Shown piece by piece: positions 1 to 10,424 of a stretch of DNA of 34,038 bases. Each line of letters opens with the position of its first letter. Positions within the stretch are counted from its first letter, which is position 1. A program made the position numbers and the translations under genes. The notes under the pieces are model-generated. The model did not search any database and was not told the origin of the DNA. It worked only from the letters and a program-made list of their open reading frames with translations. Origin of the DNA: Betaproteobacteria bacterium. Its GTDB lineage: Bacteria; Pseudomonadota; Gammaproteobacteria; Burkholderiales; JAEUOS01. The stretch covers positions 1-34,038 of the forward strand of contig JAQGMJ010000030.1 in assembly GCA_028292405.1 (NCBI GenBank), written 5' to 3'.

Positions 1-2
1 CC

Positions 3-3000
3 ATCGGGTCGGGCGGCACCACCATCAACCTGAGCGCCACCGGCGGCACCATCAGCCAAAGCGCAGGCAACATTGTCTCCAGCGGCACCACCACGGCCAA
101 CGCCACCGGCGCCATCAACCTCACCAGTGGAACCAACGACTTCGGCACGGTGACGGCAAGCGGCGCGGCCATCACCCTGGTGGACGCCAACGACATGATC
201 CTGTCCGGCGTGACAGGCACGGGCCTGGTGAACGCCAGCGGCGTCAACCTTACCCTGGTCAACGTCACCGGCAACGGGCTGGGCGTGATCGGCAGCGGTG
301 CCGTCGGCATCGGCGGGAACGTGTCGACCACAGGCGGGGCGATCAACCTCACGGGCCTGAACGTCAGCCAGGGCACCGGCACCCTGAGCGCAGGCGCAGC
401 CGCGCTCAACCTCAAGGCCACCGGCGGCGCCATTACCCAAAGCGGCGGCAACATCACCAGCAGCGGCACCACCACGGCCAACGCCACTGGCGCCGTCAAC
501 CTCACCAGCGCGAGCAACGACTTTGGCACGGTGACGGCGACTGCCGGCACCGGCGTTTCCCTGACCGACACCAATACCATCAAGCTGACCGGCATTACCA
601 CCACCAGCGGCGGTGTCACCGTCACGGCCACGGGTACGACGCTGGCCGGCGACATCAATACGACCGGCGGCGCTGTCAATCTTGGTGGCGCGGGTGCGGT
701 CACCCTGGGCGCCAACGTGCAAATCGCGACCGGACACGGCACAACCGGCGGCAGCGTCGATTTCGGCATCAATGCGATCGACGCCGACATTGCCGGCACC
801 CGTACGCTAACCGTGGACGCTACCGGCTCTTCGAGCAGCGGTACCGTCACTGTGGGGAGCATCGGGTCGACGGCAGCACTCGGCGGCCTGACGCTGAAGG
901 GTTCCAGCCTGAATCTGCGTGGCGGAACCATCAAGTCGGCCGGTACGACCACTTTCGTCGGCGCGGCCGCTAATACTTCGGCGGTTGCGCTGACCATGGC
1001 CGTCGACGATCTCGACCTCACCGCCGGCACGCTCAATGTCAACGGCCAGAACCTGGTGCTGACCACGCAAAATCACACCAACAACATCACGCTGGGCGGG
1101 GGTGGTGGCTTGAGTCTGACGCAAGCCGAGCTGGGCAACATCTCGAACGTCGCCGGCCTGACCATCGGCGATGCCGCACAGACCGGCGCCATCAATATCG
1201 CATCGGCAATAAACATCACCTCGACCGGCGCCACTACCGTCAACCTGATCAACGGCGGCAGCAGCATCGACTTCAGCGGCGGTTTGACCATGCTCGGCGG
1301 TTCCATGCTGAACGTCACGGCTAACGCCGGCGGCGGCGCTGTCGGCGCGATCACGGATATTTCGGGCGGCTCCATTCTTGGCCCCTCGACCATCAACCTG
1401 ACGGCAGCCAGCGGCATCGGCGCCGGCGGCACGCCCGGCGCGCCGATCAAGGTCGCCAATACCGGCGTCACCACGGTTTCGGCGCTGAATACCGGCAGCG
1501 GCGGCATTTTCATCCAGACCCAGGGGACGCTCAATTCCGGCGGTATCGCCAATAGCGCAGCCGCGGTCCCGGGCACCAGCGACGTCAACCTGAGCGCGGT
1601 CGCAGGAGGCATCACCTTCAATACCGCCGGTATCCAGGCAGGCAATTCCAACATCGTGCTCAGCGCGTCCGGCCCGATCACCCAGGTCAACAACTCCGCA
1701 ATCGACAACGGGCTGGTGACCGGCTCCGGTTCGCTGACTGTGAATACCTTCAACGACGCCTCCACCTCGAATATCGACCTGTCCAATGGCACCTCCGGGG
1801 CCACGAACGGCAACAACGTCGGCGGCGGCGTGCGCCTGGAAACCCACCAGGCCACCAGTCCCGCGCTATTGAGCGGGGCTTCGATTGCCTACAGCAGTGT
1901 TGGCGGCACGAAGCTAAACGGCCTGGGCACCACTGGCGTCGTGACGCTTAACGGAGCGTCTTTCGATTTCGTCAGCAACCAGCCGCTGATCGGCGGTACC
2001 GTTACGGTCAATGCCACCGGTTCCATCACCATCACGGCGGACATTCCCAACGGCACCATCAACCAGGGCCAAGCCGGCGGCAGCCTGACGCTGAACGCCG
2101 GCACCGACATCATCATCAACGGCCAGATCGGCGGTTCGACGGCGCAGCCGACCCAAAACGTGGTCAGTACCGATGCGTTCAACCATCCATTGACCCTCAA
2201 CGCGACAGGCAACATCAACGTCAACAAGAGCATATACCTGACCACCGATCTGAGCTTCAAGGCTGGCGGTTCGGTGAACATCAGCAACGCGGCGGGCACC
2301 AAGGCCCTGGTGATCAAGGCGGCGAACATCTTGTTCGGCGACGCCGCTCACCGGGTGGCGGGCGTAAATATCATCGGCGGCACCGCCACTGCGGGCCTGG
2401 ACCGCAGCGTTCTGGTGCAAGCCGCCGGCAGCATGAATGTTTATTCAACGGGTGATTTTTCCATCACCGGCGGCAGCGCCACCGGCACCGGCGCCATCGC
2501 GGCGGCGGCCATCGGCGGCAACAGCGTAATGTTCAATATCCTCAACGGCAGCCTGAATGTCTCCGGCGGCAGCGGTCTGACCGGCGGCAACGCCAAGGCC
2601 CTGGTGCAGGGGACCAGCGCCAAATCCATCGTCGTCGGCAATAATCTGTTCATCAAGGGCGGCACCAGCAGCGGCAGCGGGGACGCCACCGCCATCTTCG
2701 ACCCCTCGGGCACCCTGGTGATTTCGGCCGGCCACAATGTGATCGTCGAAGCGGGTACCGGGCCAGGCAGCAACGCCAGCCTGGCCAACGAGGGCGCGCT
2801 GGACATTACGGTCAATCTTTCGGGTATCTCCGCGTACCGGGGCACTGCGGGGCTGATTGTCGTCGGCGACAGCCTCTCCGGCCTCTACAACACCGACATC
2901 AACGGCAAGACGCCGTACACCCTGGGCAATGGTTCGCCCCAGCCGATCGTCCTGCATAACGGCATCTTCACTTTCGTCGCGGATGCGACCCTGGGCGGCA

Positions 3001-3134
3001 GCGGCGTGGTCATCGCCAACGTGCCGCAATCAGGCAACCCGGACCTGGCGCAGCAGATTCTTTCCACCAACGTCGGTACCCAGGTAGGCCTGGATGGCAA
3101 GAACAAGAAGGTGCAGGACGAGGGCTGCAACTAG
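3..3134 (+). CDS. Filamentous-hemagglutinin-like exported adhesin, 3' part (5' end outside window)
   Basis: The reading frame is open from the first full codon at position 3 to the stop at 3132-3134, so at least 1,043 residues are C-terminal to the window edge. The protein is almost entirely Gly, Ala, Thr, Ser, Asn, Val and Ile in short repeats of the kind that build a right-handed beta-helix, as in two-partner-secretion (TpsA) exoproteins. No tryptophan is visible and only one cysteine, the penultimate residue of the tail ending in GCN. I see no autotransporter beta-barrel at the C-terminus, which favours secretion by a separate TpsB/FhaC-type pore that would lie outside the window. A GTG at 150 could be taken for a start, but the repeats continue upstream of it, so it is internal. 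The FecR-domain gene follows in the same direction. The family is clear from composition and repeats; ligand and role are unknown. Confidence 0.85.
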   Translation: MGSGGTTINLSATGGTISQSAGNIVSSGTTTANATGAINLTSGTNDFGTVTASGAAITLVDANDMILSGVTGTGLVNASGVNLTLVNVTGNGLGVIGSGAVGIGGNVSTTGGAINLTGLNVSQGTGTLSAGAAALNLKATGGAITQSGGNITSSGTTTANATGAVNLTSASNDFGTVTATAGTGVSLTDTNTIKLTGITTTSGGVTVTATGTTLAGDINTTGGAVNLGGAGAVTLGANVQIATGHGTTGGSVDFGINAIDADIAGTRTLTVDATGSSSSGTVTVGSIGSTAALGGLTLKGSSLNLRGGTIKSAGTTTFVGAAANTSAVALTMAVDDLDLTAGTLNVNGQNLVLTTQNHTNNITLGGGGGLSLTQAELGNISNVAGLTIGDAAQTGAINIASAINITSTGATTVNLINGGSSIDFSGGLTMLGGSMLNVTANAGGGAVGAITDISGGSILGPSTINLTAASGIGAGGTPGAPIKVANTGVTTVSALNTGSGGIFIQTQGTLNSGGIANSAAAVPGTSDVNLSAVAGGITFNTAGIQAGNSNIVLSASGPITQVNNSAIDNGLVTGSGSLTVNTFNDASTSNIDLSNGTSGATNGNNVGGGVRLETHQATSPALLSGASIAYSSVGGTKLNGLGTTGVVTLNGASFDFVSNQPLIGGTVTVNATGSITITADIPNGTINQGQAGGSLTLNAGTDIIINGQIGGSTAQPTQNVVSTDAFNHPLTLNATGNINVNKSIYLTTDLSFKAGGSVNISNAAGTKALVIKAANILFGDAAHRVAGVNIIGGTATAGLDRSVLVQAAGSMNVYSTGDFSITGGSATGTGAIAAAAIGGNSVMFNILNGSLNVSGGSGLTGGNAKALVQGTSAKSIVVGNNLFIKGGTSSGSGDATAIFDPSGTLVISAGHNVIVEAGTGPGSNASLANEGALDITVNLSGISAYRGTAGLIVVGDSLSGLYNTDINGKTPYTLGNGSPQPIVLHNGIFTFVADATLGGSGVVIANVPQSGNPDLAQQILSTNVGTQVGLDGKNKKVQDEGCN
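36..539 (+). repeat. Two copies of a 123-base coding repeat, 381 bases apart
   Basis: Bases 36-158 and 417-539 are near-identical in-frame copies inside the adhesin. Both encode a unit with the core SSGTTTANATGA followed by NLTS and NDFGTVT. The spacing is exactly 127 codons, so the repeat period spans the intervening sequence and further copies probably lie upstream. Differences are mostly single substitutions. Such repeats usually reflect repeat duplication within beta-helical adhesins. Confidence 0.85.
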
Positions 3135-3179
3135 GAGCCCAGGCGAGGCTGCCAATTTAACAATGTGTGACAAAATTCC

Positions 3180-3208
3180 TTGCGAAATAAGCACTTGGCC
3201 CATAGTAT
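3180..3208 (+). promoter_or_regulatory. Candidate sigma-70 promoter for the FecR-domain gene
   Basis: TTGCGA (3180-3185) and TAGTAT (3203-3208) are separated by 17 bases, each matching 4 of 6 consensus positions. Transcription would start near 3215, leaving a leader of about 97 bases. The leader contains the short stem GCGG/CCGC (about 3238-3251) but no riboswitch that I recognise. Confidence 0.4.
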
Positions 3209-3311
3209 GATGGCGTCATCGGGGCAAGGGCGCGTCCTGCGGCACAGGCCGCAAACCGGGCGTTGCCGGTGCTGGGTGAGGGAACGGATGCTTCGTTCAA
3301 GGGAGTTGGAA

Positions 3312-4244
3312 ATGATTAGACAAGGGATACGGCTGACATTGCTGGCGCTGGCATTGGGCACTGCGATGGTCGGCTCGGGCGCGGTGATGGCCGGCGATGG
3401 TGTGGTGCAACAGTTGGCCGGAACCATCTCGGTGCAAAAGCCGGACGGCTCGATACGCACCCTGAACCGCCAGTCCGAAGTCGACAAGGGCGACACCGTC
3501 AACACCGAAAAAGACAGCTACGTCCAGGTCAAATTCGCCGACGGTGGCGTCGTCACGCTCAAACCCAATACCCGCCTGAAAATCGACAACTACCTGTTCG
3601 ACGTCAAGGAACCGGCCAAGGACAGTTCCACCCTGTCGCTGCTCAAGGGCGGCCTGCGCATGATCAGCGGTCTGATCGGCCACCGCGGCAACCCGGATGC
3701 TTTCAAAACGAATACGGCGACCGCCACCATCGGCGTGCGCGGCACCACCTTCACCATCGAAGACTGCCTGACCACCGGCTGTGTGCGCCGCGGCGCCACC
3801 CGCGTCGGCATGATCGACAGCACCGAATACGCCAGCCTGGATACCGGCACCGCGAGCGATGCCGCTTTTTCCGCCGACCCGGACAAGTTCGACGCCTGGG
3901 TCGTCCGCGACCGCGCCAACACGGCCGCACGGGAAGCCGCACTGAGCCTGGAGTCGCCGCTGCTGGCGCAAGCCTCCAATTGCGGCGCCGCCAATGCCGC
4001 CGACTGCCTGCCGCCGGCGGTGATCGTCGGGGTCTCCGACGGCGAAATCATCGTCTCCAACAGCTCCGGCGCCCCGGTTTCCTACCGCGCCGGCCAATGG
4101 GGCATGGTGCAGAACTTCAATTCGCGCCCGCTGACCCTGCCGGGCGACCCCGGCCTGCCGATCTACCAGCCGCCCGCGACCTTCTTCCAGAACATCTCGG
4201 CCGGCGGCGTGCGCAACTCCAGCAGCCAATGCATCGTCAATTAA
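3312..4244 (+). CDS. Secreted FecR-domain protein
   Basis: The 310-residue product has an N-terminal signal peptide with likely cleavage after AVMA near residue 27. A FecR-type domain follows at about residues 32-150, with the typical run of GTISV, a KGDTV turn, an FADG strand, LKPNTRL and the closing IGVRGT motif at 140-145. FecR of the iron system is an inner-membrane anti-sigma regulator. This protein has no cytoplasmic anti-sigma part, so here the domain probably works in the envelope, and proteins of this type often accompany large surface adhesins. Five cysteines are visible: 152, 157, two in the SNC...ADC region, and one four residues from the end. The ATG at 3312 was chosen because GGGAG (3301-3305) lies six bases upstream and the signal peptide begins directly there; the frame is open further upstream without such support. 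A partnership with the adhesin is inferred only from adjacency. Confidence 0.8.
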   Translation: MIRQGIRLTLLALALGTAMVGSGAVMAGDGVVQQLAGTISVQKPDGSIRTLNRQSEVDKGDTVNTEKDSYVQVKFADGGVVTLKPNTRLKIDNYLFDVKEPAKDSSTLSLLKGGLRMISGLIGHRGNPDAFKTNTATATIGVRGTTFTIEDCLTTGCVRRGATRVGMIDSTEYASLDTGTASDAAFSADPDKFDAWVVRDRANTAAREAALSLESPLLAQASNCGAANAADCLPPAVIVGVSDGEIIVSNSSGAPVSYRAGQWGMVQNFNSRPLTLPGDPGLPIYQPPATFFQNISAGGVRNSSSQCIVN

Positions 4245-4267
4245 GCTGACTTGCAGGCTGGCAGCCC

Positions 4268-4327
4268 AAAGGCCCCGCTTGCGGGGCCTTTCCTTTTTCG
4301 CAGGCCCCGCTTGCGAGGCCTTTTTCT
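4268..4327 (+). terminator. Tandem rho-independent terminators after the FecR-domain gene
   Basis: The first hairpin is AGGCCCCGC TT GCGGGGCCT with T-rich sequence following, at 4268-4298. The second is a close copy, AGGCCCCGC TT GCGAGGCCT, with TTTTT following, at 4302-4325. A third, weaker G/C hairpin with a TTTT tail follows at about 4333-4356. They separate the adhesin/FecR unit from ftsK. Confidence 0.8.
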
Positions 4328-4419
4328 TTCGGAAGGCCGCGTTCGCGGGGGCTTTTGCCTTTGCCTCCGGCCTGGGCTTTTTTACAGTTTTAAGACCGCC
4401 CGGGCGCTTCGTTTTTTGA

Positions 4420-4440
4420 GCCCGCCGTTATAATGCGGGC
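4420..4440 (+). promoter_or_regulatory. TATAAT box inside an inverted repeat just before ftsK
   Basis: A perfect TATAAT lies at 4429-4434, within the loop of a GCCCGC (4420-4425) / GCGGGC (4435-4440) inverted repeat. No good -35 is seen at 17 bases. Initiation about seven bases downstream would fall on or next to the ATG at 4442, implying a leaderless or very short leader mRNA. The arms could also be an operator. Confidence 0.45.
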
Positions 4441-4441
4441 T

Positions 4442-6760
4442 ATGGCTCTTGAACGTGCAGCATCCACCGCCAGACCGCCTTCCTCCTCCAGGGTGGCGCG
4501 GCTGCTTTCCGAATCGCGCTGGCTGTTGTTTGCCGGTCTGGCCGTGTACTTGGTGATGATCCTGGCTACTTATCATCACGCCGACACGGGCTGGTCGCAC
4601 GACGGCGGCGGCGCTGCCGTGGCCAATGCCGGCGGGCGCTTCGGCGCCTGGTTTGCCGACCTGCTGCTCTATGTCTTCGGCATCTCCACCTGGTGGTGGG
4701 TGGCGCTTTTCTCCTACCTGGTAATCGCCGGCTACAAGCGCATGGCGGACCGTTTTTTGGGCAACGATGCGACCGTACTGGACCGGCGCTCGATGTTCGC
4801 CTTGTTCGGCGGTTTTGCCTTGCTGCTGCTTTCCAGCGCGGCGCTGGAATCGGTGCGTTTCTATAGCCTGAAGGTGGGCTTGCCGCTGGCCCCCGGCGGC
4901 CTTGTCGGCGCCATTCTCGGGCGTCTGGCCAATACCTATCTGGGCTTTACCGGCGCTACCTTGCTGCTGTTGCTGGGCTTCGGCATCGGCTTGTCTCTGT
5001 TCACCGGCATCTCCTGGCTGGCGGTGTCCGAGCGCATCGGCACCGGCCTGGAGTGGTGCTACGACCGCGTGCGCCGGCGCATGGAAGAGCGCCAGGACCG
5101 CGAACTGGGCGCCGTCGCCCAGGTGGTGCGCGAGCAGATCGTGGTGGAGGAGAGGCGTGAGCTGTTCGACGATCACTCAACGATTCGTATCGAGCCCGGC
5201 CTGGCCGAAGTGCCGCAATCGCCGCGGGTGGAAAAGGAGAAGCAGGCGCCGCTGTTTTCCGACCTGCCCGACACCGGCCTGCCGCCCCTGCACCTGCTCG
5301 ACGCCGCCGCTGCCAACCTCGAAACGGTGAGCCCGGAGACGGTGGAATTCACCTCGCGCCTGATCGAGAAAAAGCTCAAGGACTTCGGCGTGCAGGTGGA
5401 GGTCAAGGCCGCCTATCCCGGCCCGGTGATCACGCGCTATGAGATCGAGCCTGCCGTGGGCGTGAAGGGCAGCCAGATCGTAGGTCTCGCCAAGGACCTG
5501 GCGCGGGCACTGTCCCTGGTGTCGGTTCGCGTGGTCGAAACCATCCCCGGCAAGAGCCTGATGGGCCTGGAACTGCCGAACCCGAAGCGCCAGATGGTGC
5601 GCCTGTCCGAAATCTTGGGCTCCCAGGTTTACAACGACAATGGCTCAGCGCTGACCATGGCCCTGGGCAAGGACATCGCCGGCAAGCCGGTGGTGGCCGA
5701 CTTGGCCAAGATGCCGCACCTGCTGGTTGCCGGCACCACCGGCTCGGGCAAGTCGGTGGGCATCAACGCGATGATCCTCTCGCTGCTCTACAAGGCAGAG
5801 GCGCGCGACGTGCGCCTGATCCTGATCGATCCGAAGATGCTGGAAATGAGCGTGTACGGCGACATCCCGCACCTGCTGGCGCCGGTCGTCACCGACATGA
5901 AGCAGGCCGCCAACGCGCTCAACTGGTGCGTGGCGGAAATGGAGCGGCGCTACAAGCTGATGAGCTCGCAGGGCGTGCGTAACCTCACCGGCTTCAATGG
6001 CAAGGTGGCCGATGCCGTCGCTGCCGGCAAGCCGTTGACAAACCCCTTCACCATCACGCCGGACAGTCCCGAGCCGCTGGAGCACCTGCCGCTGATCGTG
6101 GTCGTCATCGACGAGTTGGCCGACCTGATGATGGTCGCCGGCAAGAAGATCGAAGAGCTGATCGCGCGCCTGGCGCAAAAAGCGCGCGCTTCCGGCATTC
6201 ATCTGATTTTGGCGACCCAGCGGCCCAGCGTGGACGTAATCACCGGGCTGATCAAGGCGAACATCCCAACCCGCATCTCGTTCCAGGTGTCCTCGAAGAT
6301 CGATTCGCGCACGATTCTCGACCAGATGGGCGCCGAATCCCTGCTGGGCCAGGGCGACATGCTGTACTTGCCCTCGGGCAGCGGCCTGCCGGCGCGGGTG
6401 CACGGCGCTTTCGTCGCCGACGATGAAGTGCACCGGGTAGTGAATTATTTAAAGAAACTTGGCGGCTCGAATTACATCGAAGGGATACTGGAAGGCGGTG
6501 TCCTCGAGGGCGACGCGGAAGGCGGCGTGGCCGGGGAGGGCGGTGCCGGCGGCAATGCCGAAAGCGACCCGATGTACGACCAGGCCGTCGAGATCGTGCT
6601 GAAAAACAAGCGCGCCTCGATCTCCCTGGTGCAGCGTCACCTGAGGATCGGCTACAACCGCGCCGCGCGCCTTCTGGATGCCATGGAAAAGGCCGGTATG
6701 GTCTCGACCATGCAGACCAACGGCAATCGGGATATTTTGGTCCCGGCGAAGGCGGAGTAA
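4442..6760 (+). CDS. ftsK: DNA translocase FtsK
   Basis: The product (772 residues) is the septum-located ATPase that pumps chromosome ends to the dif site and activates XerCD. The N-terminal part has four hydrophobic segments at about residues 27-43, 72-98, 118-137 and 167-187. A short linker leads to the motor domain, with Walker A GTTGSGKS at 431-438 and Walker B ending in IDE, with Asp 557. The C-terminal gamma winged helix, which reads KOPS sequences, spans about 708-772. The linker is short, so the protein is far smaller than the E. coli form, as is usual in betaproteobacteria. The ATG at 4433 lies inside the TATAAT box and lacks a ribosome site, so I prefer ATG 4442, although that one also has no clear Shine-Dalgarno sequence. 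Its stop overlaps the lolA start by one base (TAATG), so the two genes are very likely co-transcribed. Confidence 0.95.
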   Translation: MALERAASTARPPSSSRVARLLSESRWLLFAGLAVYLVMILATYHHADTGWSHDGGGAAVANAGGRFGAWFADLLLYVFGISTWWWVALFSYLVIAGYKRMADRFLGNDATVLDRRSMFALFGGFALLLLSSAALESVRFYSLKVGLPLAPGGLVGAILGRLANTYLGFTGATLLLLLGFGIGLSLFTGISWLAVSERIGTGLEWCYDRVRRRMEERQDRELGAVAQVVREQIVVEERRELFDDHSTIRIEPGLAEVPQSPRVEKEKQAPLFSDLPDTGLPPLHLLDAAAANLETVSPETVEFTSRLIEKKLKDFGVQVEVKAAYPGPVITRYEIEPAVGVKGSQIVGLAKDLARALSLVSVRVVETIPGKSLMGLELPNPKRQMVRLSEILGSQVYNDNGSALTMALGKDIAGKPVVADLAKMPHLLVAGTTGSGKSVGINAMILSLLYKAEARDVRLILIDPKMLEMSVYGDIPHLLAPVVTDMKQAANALNWCVAEMERRYKLMSSQGVRNLTGFNGKVADAVAAGKPLTNPFTITPDSPEPLEHLPLIVVVIDELADLMMVAGKKIEELIARLAQKARASGIHLILATQRPSVDVITGLIKANIPTRISFQVSSKIDSRTILDQMGAESLLGQGDMLYLPSGSGLPARVHGAFVADDEVHRVVNYLKKLGGSNYIEGILEGGVLEGDAEGGVAGEGGAGGNAESDPMYDQAVEIVLKNKRASISLVQRHLRIGYNRAARLLDAMEKAGMVSTMQTNGNRDILVPAKAE

Positions 6761-7440
6761 TGAAAACGAAGTCAATTTGGACTGGAGCCGGTTTTGCGCG
6801 CAGCGCCGTGGTGCGGGTGCTGCTCGGCGCGCTGGCATCGATGGCATTTGCCGGCGCCGCATATGCGGCCGCTGCCGACGATCTGCGCGAGTTCGTCAAG
6901 GGTACGCGCTCCGGCAAGGTGGCCTTCACCCAAACCGTCGTCAACCGCAACGGCAAGGTCTCCAATCCCGCTTCCGGCACCTTCCAGTTCGTCCGCCCGG
7001 GCAAGTTCCGCTGGGTCTACGAAAAGCCGTATGAGCAGTGGATCGTCGGCGATGGCGAAAAGCTGTGGATCTTCGACAAGGACCTGAACCAGGTCACCGT
7101 GCGCAAGCTTGGCGCTTCACTGGGCCAGAGCCCGGCGGCGATCCTTGCAGGGAGCGACGATCTGGAGAAAAACTTCACCCTGAAGGAAGCCGGCACGCAA
7201 GACGGTTTGTCGTGGCTGGAAGCAACGCCCAAGGCCAAGGACACTTCCTTCGAACTGGTGCGCATCGGCTTCAAAAGCGAAGGCAGCAGCCACGCCTTGG
7301 CTGCGATGGAATTGCACGACACCTTCGGCCAGACCTCGGTACTCAAGTTCGGCGCCATCGAGCGCAACCCCACGCTGGCGGCGGACACTTTCCGCTTCAC
7401 GCCGCCCAAGGGCGCGGACGTGATCGGTGAATCCAAGTAA
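6760..7440 (+). CDS. lolA: Outer-membrane lipoprotein carrier protein LolA
   Basis: This 226-residue periplasmic chaperone takes lipoproteins released by LolCDE and passes them to LolB at the outer membrane. A signal peptide covers about residues 1-36, ending AYA. The mature part shows the family pattern: a strand with KVAFTQTV, then GTFQFVRPGKFRWVYEKPYEQ, then IVGDGEKLWIFDKDLNQVTV, which form the half-barrel that shields the lipid anchors. Its length is normal for the family, with a slightly long signal region. It overlaps the ftsK stop by one base and is followed 34 bases later by rarA, an arrangement common in betaproteobacteria. Confidence 0.93.
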   Translation: MKTKSIWTGAGFARSAVVRVLLGALASMAFAGAAYAAAADDLREFVKGTRSGKVAFTQTVVNRNGKVSNPASGTFQFVRPGKFRWVYEKPYEQWIVGDGEKLWIFDKDLNQVTVRKLGASLGQSPAAILAGSDDLEKNFTLKEAGTQDGLSWLEATPKAKDTSFELVRIGFKSEGSSHALAAMELHDTFGQTSVLKFGAIERNPTLAADTFRFTPPKGADVIGESK

Positions 7441-7474
7441 CCGGCACTCGTCGGCCGTCCGGGAGCGATAGGCG

Positions 7475-8818
7475 ATGGCCGACCTCCTGAGCCAGGACCC
7501 GCCGCCCGCTCAAAGCACGCCCGGCGCCAACGCGCCGCTGGCGGAGCGCCTGCGCCCGCAAACCCTCGACGAAGTCATCGGCCAGCAGCACTTGCTTGGC
7601 GAGGGCAAGCCTTTGCGGGTCGCCTTCGTCTCGGGCAAGCCGCATTCGATGATCCTCTGGGGTCCGCCGGGCGTGGGCAAGACCACCCTGGCGCGCCTGA
7701 TGGCCAAAGGCTTCAAGTCGGACTTCATCGCCATCTCCGCCGTGCTCGGCGGGGTGAAGGAAATCCGCGAGGCGGTGAAGACGGCGGAAGAGTCGCGCGC
7801 GCAGGGCCGCTCGACCATCCTGTTCGTCGATGAAGTGCATCGCTTCAACAAAAGCCAGCAGGACGCGTTTTTGCCCTATGTCGAAAGCGGCCTGTTTACC
7901 TTCATCGGCGCCACTACCGAGAACCCGTCGTTCGAGGTCAACAGCGCCTTGCTGTCGCGCGCCACGGTGTATGTGCTGCAGCCGCTATCGGAAGGCGACA
8001 TGCGCGAGCTGCTCGGACATGCGCTGGCGGCCGTCGGTGGGCTGGTGCTGGAAGAAGATGCGCAGGCGCGCCTGATCGGCTGGGCCGATGGCGATGCGCG
8101 GCGCCTGCTCAACGCGGTGGAGATCGTCGCCACCTCCGCGCAGACGCAGTCCCTGTCGACCATCACCGGCGAGTTCATCGGCAATGCGCTGTCGCAGAAC
8201 CTGCGGCGCTTCGACAAGGGCGGCGACCAATTCTATGACCAGATTTCTGCCTTGCACAAGTCGGTGCGGGGCTCCAATCCGGACGCCGCCTTGTACTGGC
8301 TGGTGCGCATGCTCGACGGCGGCGCCGACCCGCGCTACATGGCGCGGCGCATGGTGCGCATGGCCTCGGAGGACATCGGCCTGGCCGACCCACGTGCCTT
8401 GCGCCTGACGCTGGATGCCGCCGAGACCTATGAACGCCTCGGCACACCCGAGGGTGAACTGGCGCTGGCCGAGGCCATCGTCTATCTCGCCATCGCGCCC
8501 AAGTCCAATGCCGTCTATAACGCTTACAACGCTGTCCGCGCCTTTGTCGGCAAGGACCAGACGCGTCCGGTGCCGGTCCACTTGCGCAATGCACCGACGC
8601 GCATGATGAAGGACATGGGCTTTGGCGCTGAATATCGCTATGCGCATAACGAAGACGGCGGCTACGCGGCCGGCGAAGACTATTTCCCCGAGGGCATGCC
8701 CGATGTACGCTGGTATGAGCCGGTCGAGCGCGGCATGGAAATCAAGATCGCGGAGAAGCTGGAGCAGTTGCGCGCGCTGGACCGCGAAGCCAAGGTGAAA
8801 CGGCGCAACAAGGGATAA
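7475..8818 (+). CDS. rarA: Replication-associated recombination protein A (RarA/MgsA), AAA+ ATPase
   Basis: The 447-residue protein belongs to the clamp-loader-like AAA+ family that acts at stalled replication forks. Walker A GPPGVGKT is at residues 63-70 and Walker B LFVDE at about 116-120. A sensor-1 region IGATTENPSFE follows, and then the C-terminal tetramerisation domain with the YMARRMVRMASEDIGLADPRAL stretch typical of the family (quoted in part: SEDIGLADPRAL). Length is as expected. A GGGAG ribosome site (7460-7464) precedes ATG 7475. It lies in the same direction as lolA and serS with short gaps, so one transcript is likely. Confidence 0.95.
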   Translation: MADLLSQDPPPAQSTPGANAPLAERLRPQTLDEVIGQQHLLGEGKPLRVAFVSGKPHSMILWGPPGVGKTTLARLMAKGFKSDFIAISAVLGGVKEIREAVKTAEESRAQGRSTILFVDEVHRFNKSQQDAFLPYVESGLFTFIGATTENPSFEVNSALLSRATVYVLQPLSEGDMRELLGHALAAVGGLVLEEDAQARLIGWADGDARRLLNAVEIVATSAQTQSLSTITGEFIGNALSQNLRRFDKGGDQFYDQISALHKSVRGSNPDAALYWLVRMLDGGADPRYMARRMVRMASEDIGLADPRALRLTLDAAETYERLGTPEGELALAEAIVYLAIAPKSNAVYNAYNAVRAFVGKDQTRPVPVHLRNAPTRMMKDMGFGAEYRYAHNEDGGYAAGEDYFPEGMPDVRWYEPVERGMEIKIAEKLEQLRALDREAKVKRRNKG

Positions 8819-8891
8819 AATCCGGTACTCGCCGCTGGTGGGGCCGGCCGCCGTGCCGCCCGCCGAAAAATCGCTTCATAACATCTCCTGA

Positions 8892-10223
<1,332 letters not shown>

Positions 10224-10239
10224 GCGCGCCGGCCGGGCA

Positions 10240-10258
10240 GGGCGCTCTCGCGGCGCCC
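10240..10258 (+). terminator. Weak hairpin after serS
   Basis: GGGCGC (10240-10245) and GCGCCC (10253-10258) can pair around a 7-base loop. No T-run follows, so intrinsic termination is uncertain. The next gene begins about 165 bases later with its own candidate control region. Confidence 0.3.
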
Positions 10259-10292
10259 CGCGCATTCCCCATAAGCAAACGGCATTCTTGGG

Positions 10293-10313
10293 GGTATGCA
10301 ATATCGCAATACC
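10293..10313. promoter_or_regulatory. Candidate operator palindrome before the oxidoreductase operon
   Basis: The 21-base element has arms GGTATGC and GCAATACC, an inverted repeat with one bulged base. It is followed at once by the A/T-rich TATATAAAT (10315-10323), a possible -10 region. GGTAT...ATACC dyads of this size are typical of GntR/FCD-type repressors, but no regulator gene is present in the window. The ATG of the first oxidoreductase is 111 bases further on. Confidence 0.4.
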
Positions 10314-10424
10314 TTATATAAATGCCCATTCTGCGTTGAAATCGGCGCCGAATGATGCTTTACTTTCCCCTCTGTGCGCCTGCCTGGCAGGACGCGATCG
10401 CGGACAACGAAAAGAGGAGCGAAA

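Noticed and set aside
3215..3311. A possible cyclic-di-GMP-type riboswitch in the FecR gene leader (CACAGG...GCAAACC)
   Set aside because: Only a short resemblance; the rest of the conserved core and the pairing stems are absent.
4251..4433. A 60-codon frame between the FecR gene and ftsK
   Set aside because: It lies entirely over the tandem terminators and has no ribosome site.
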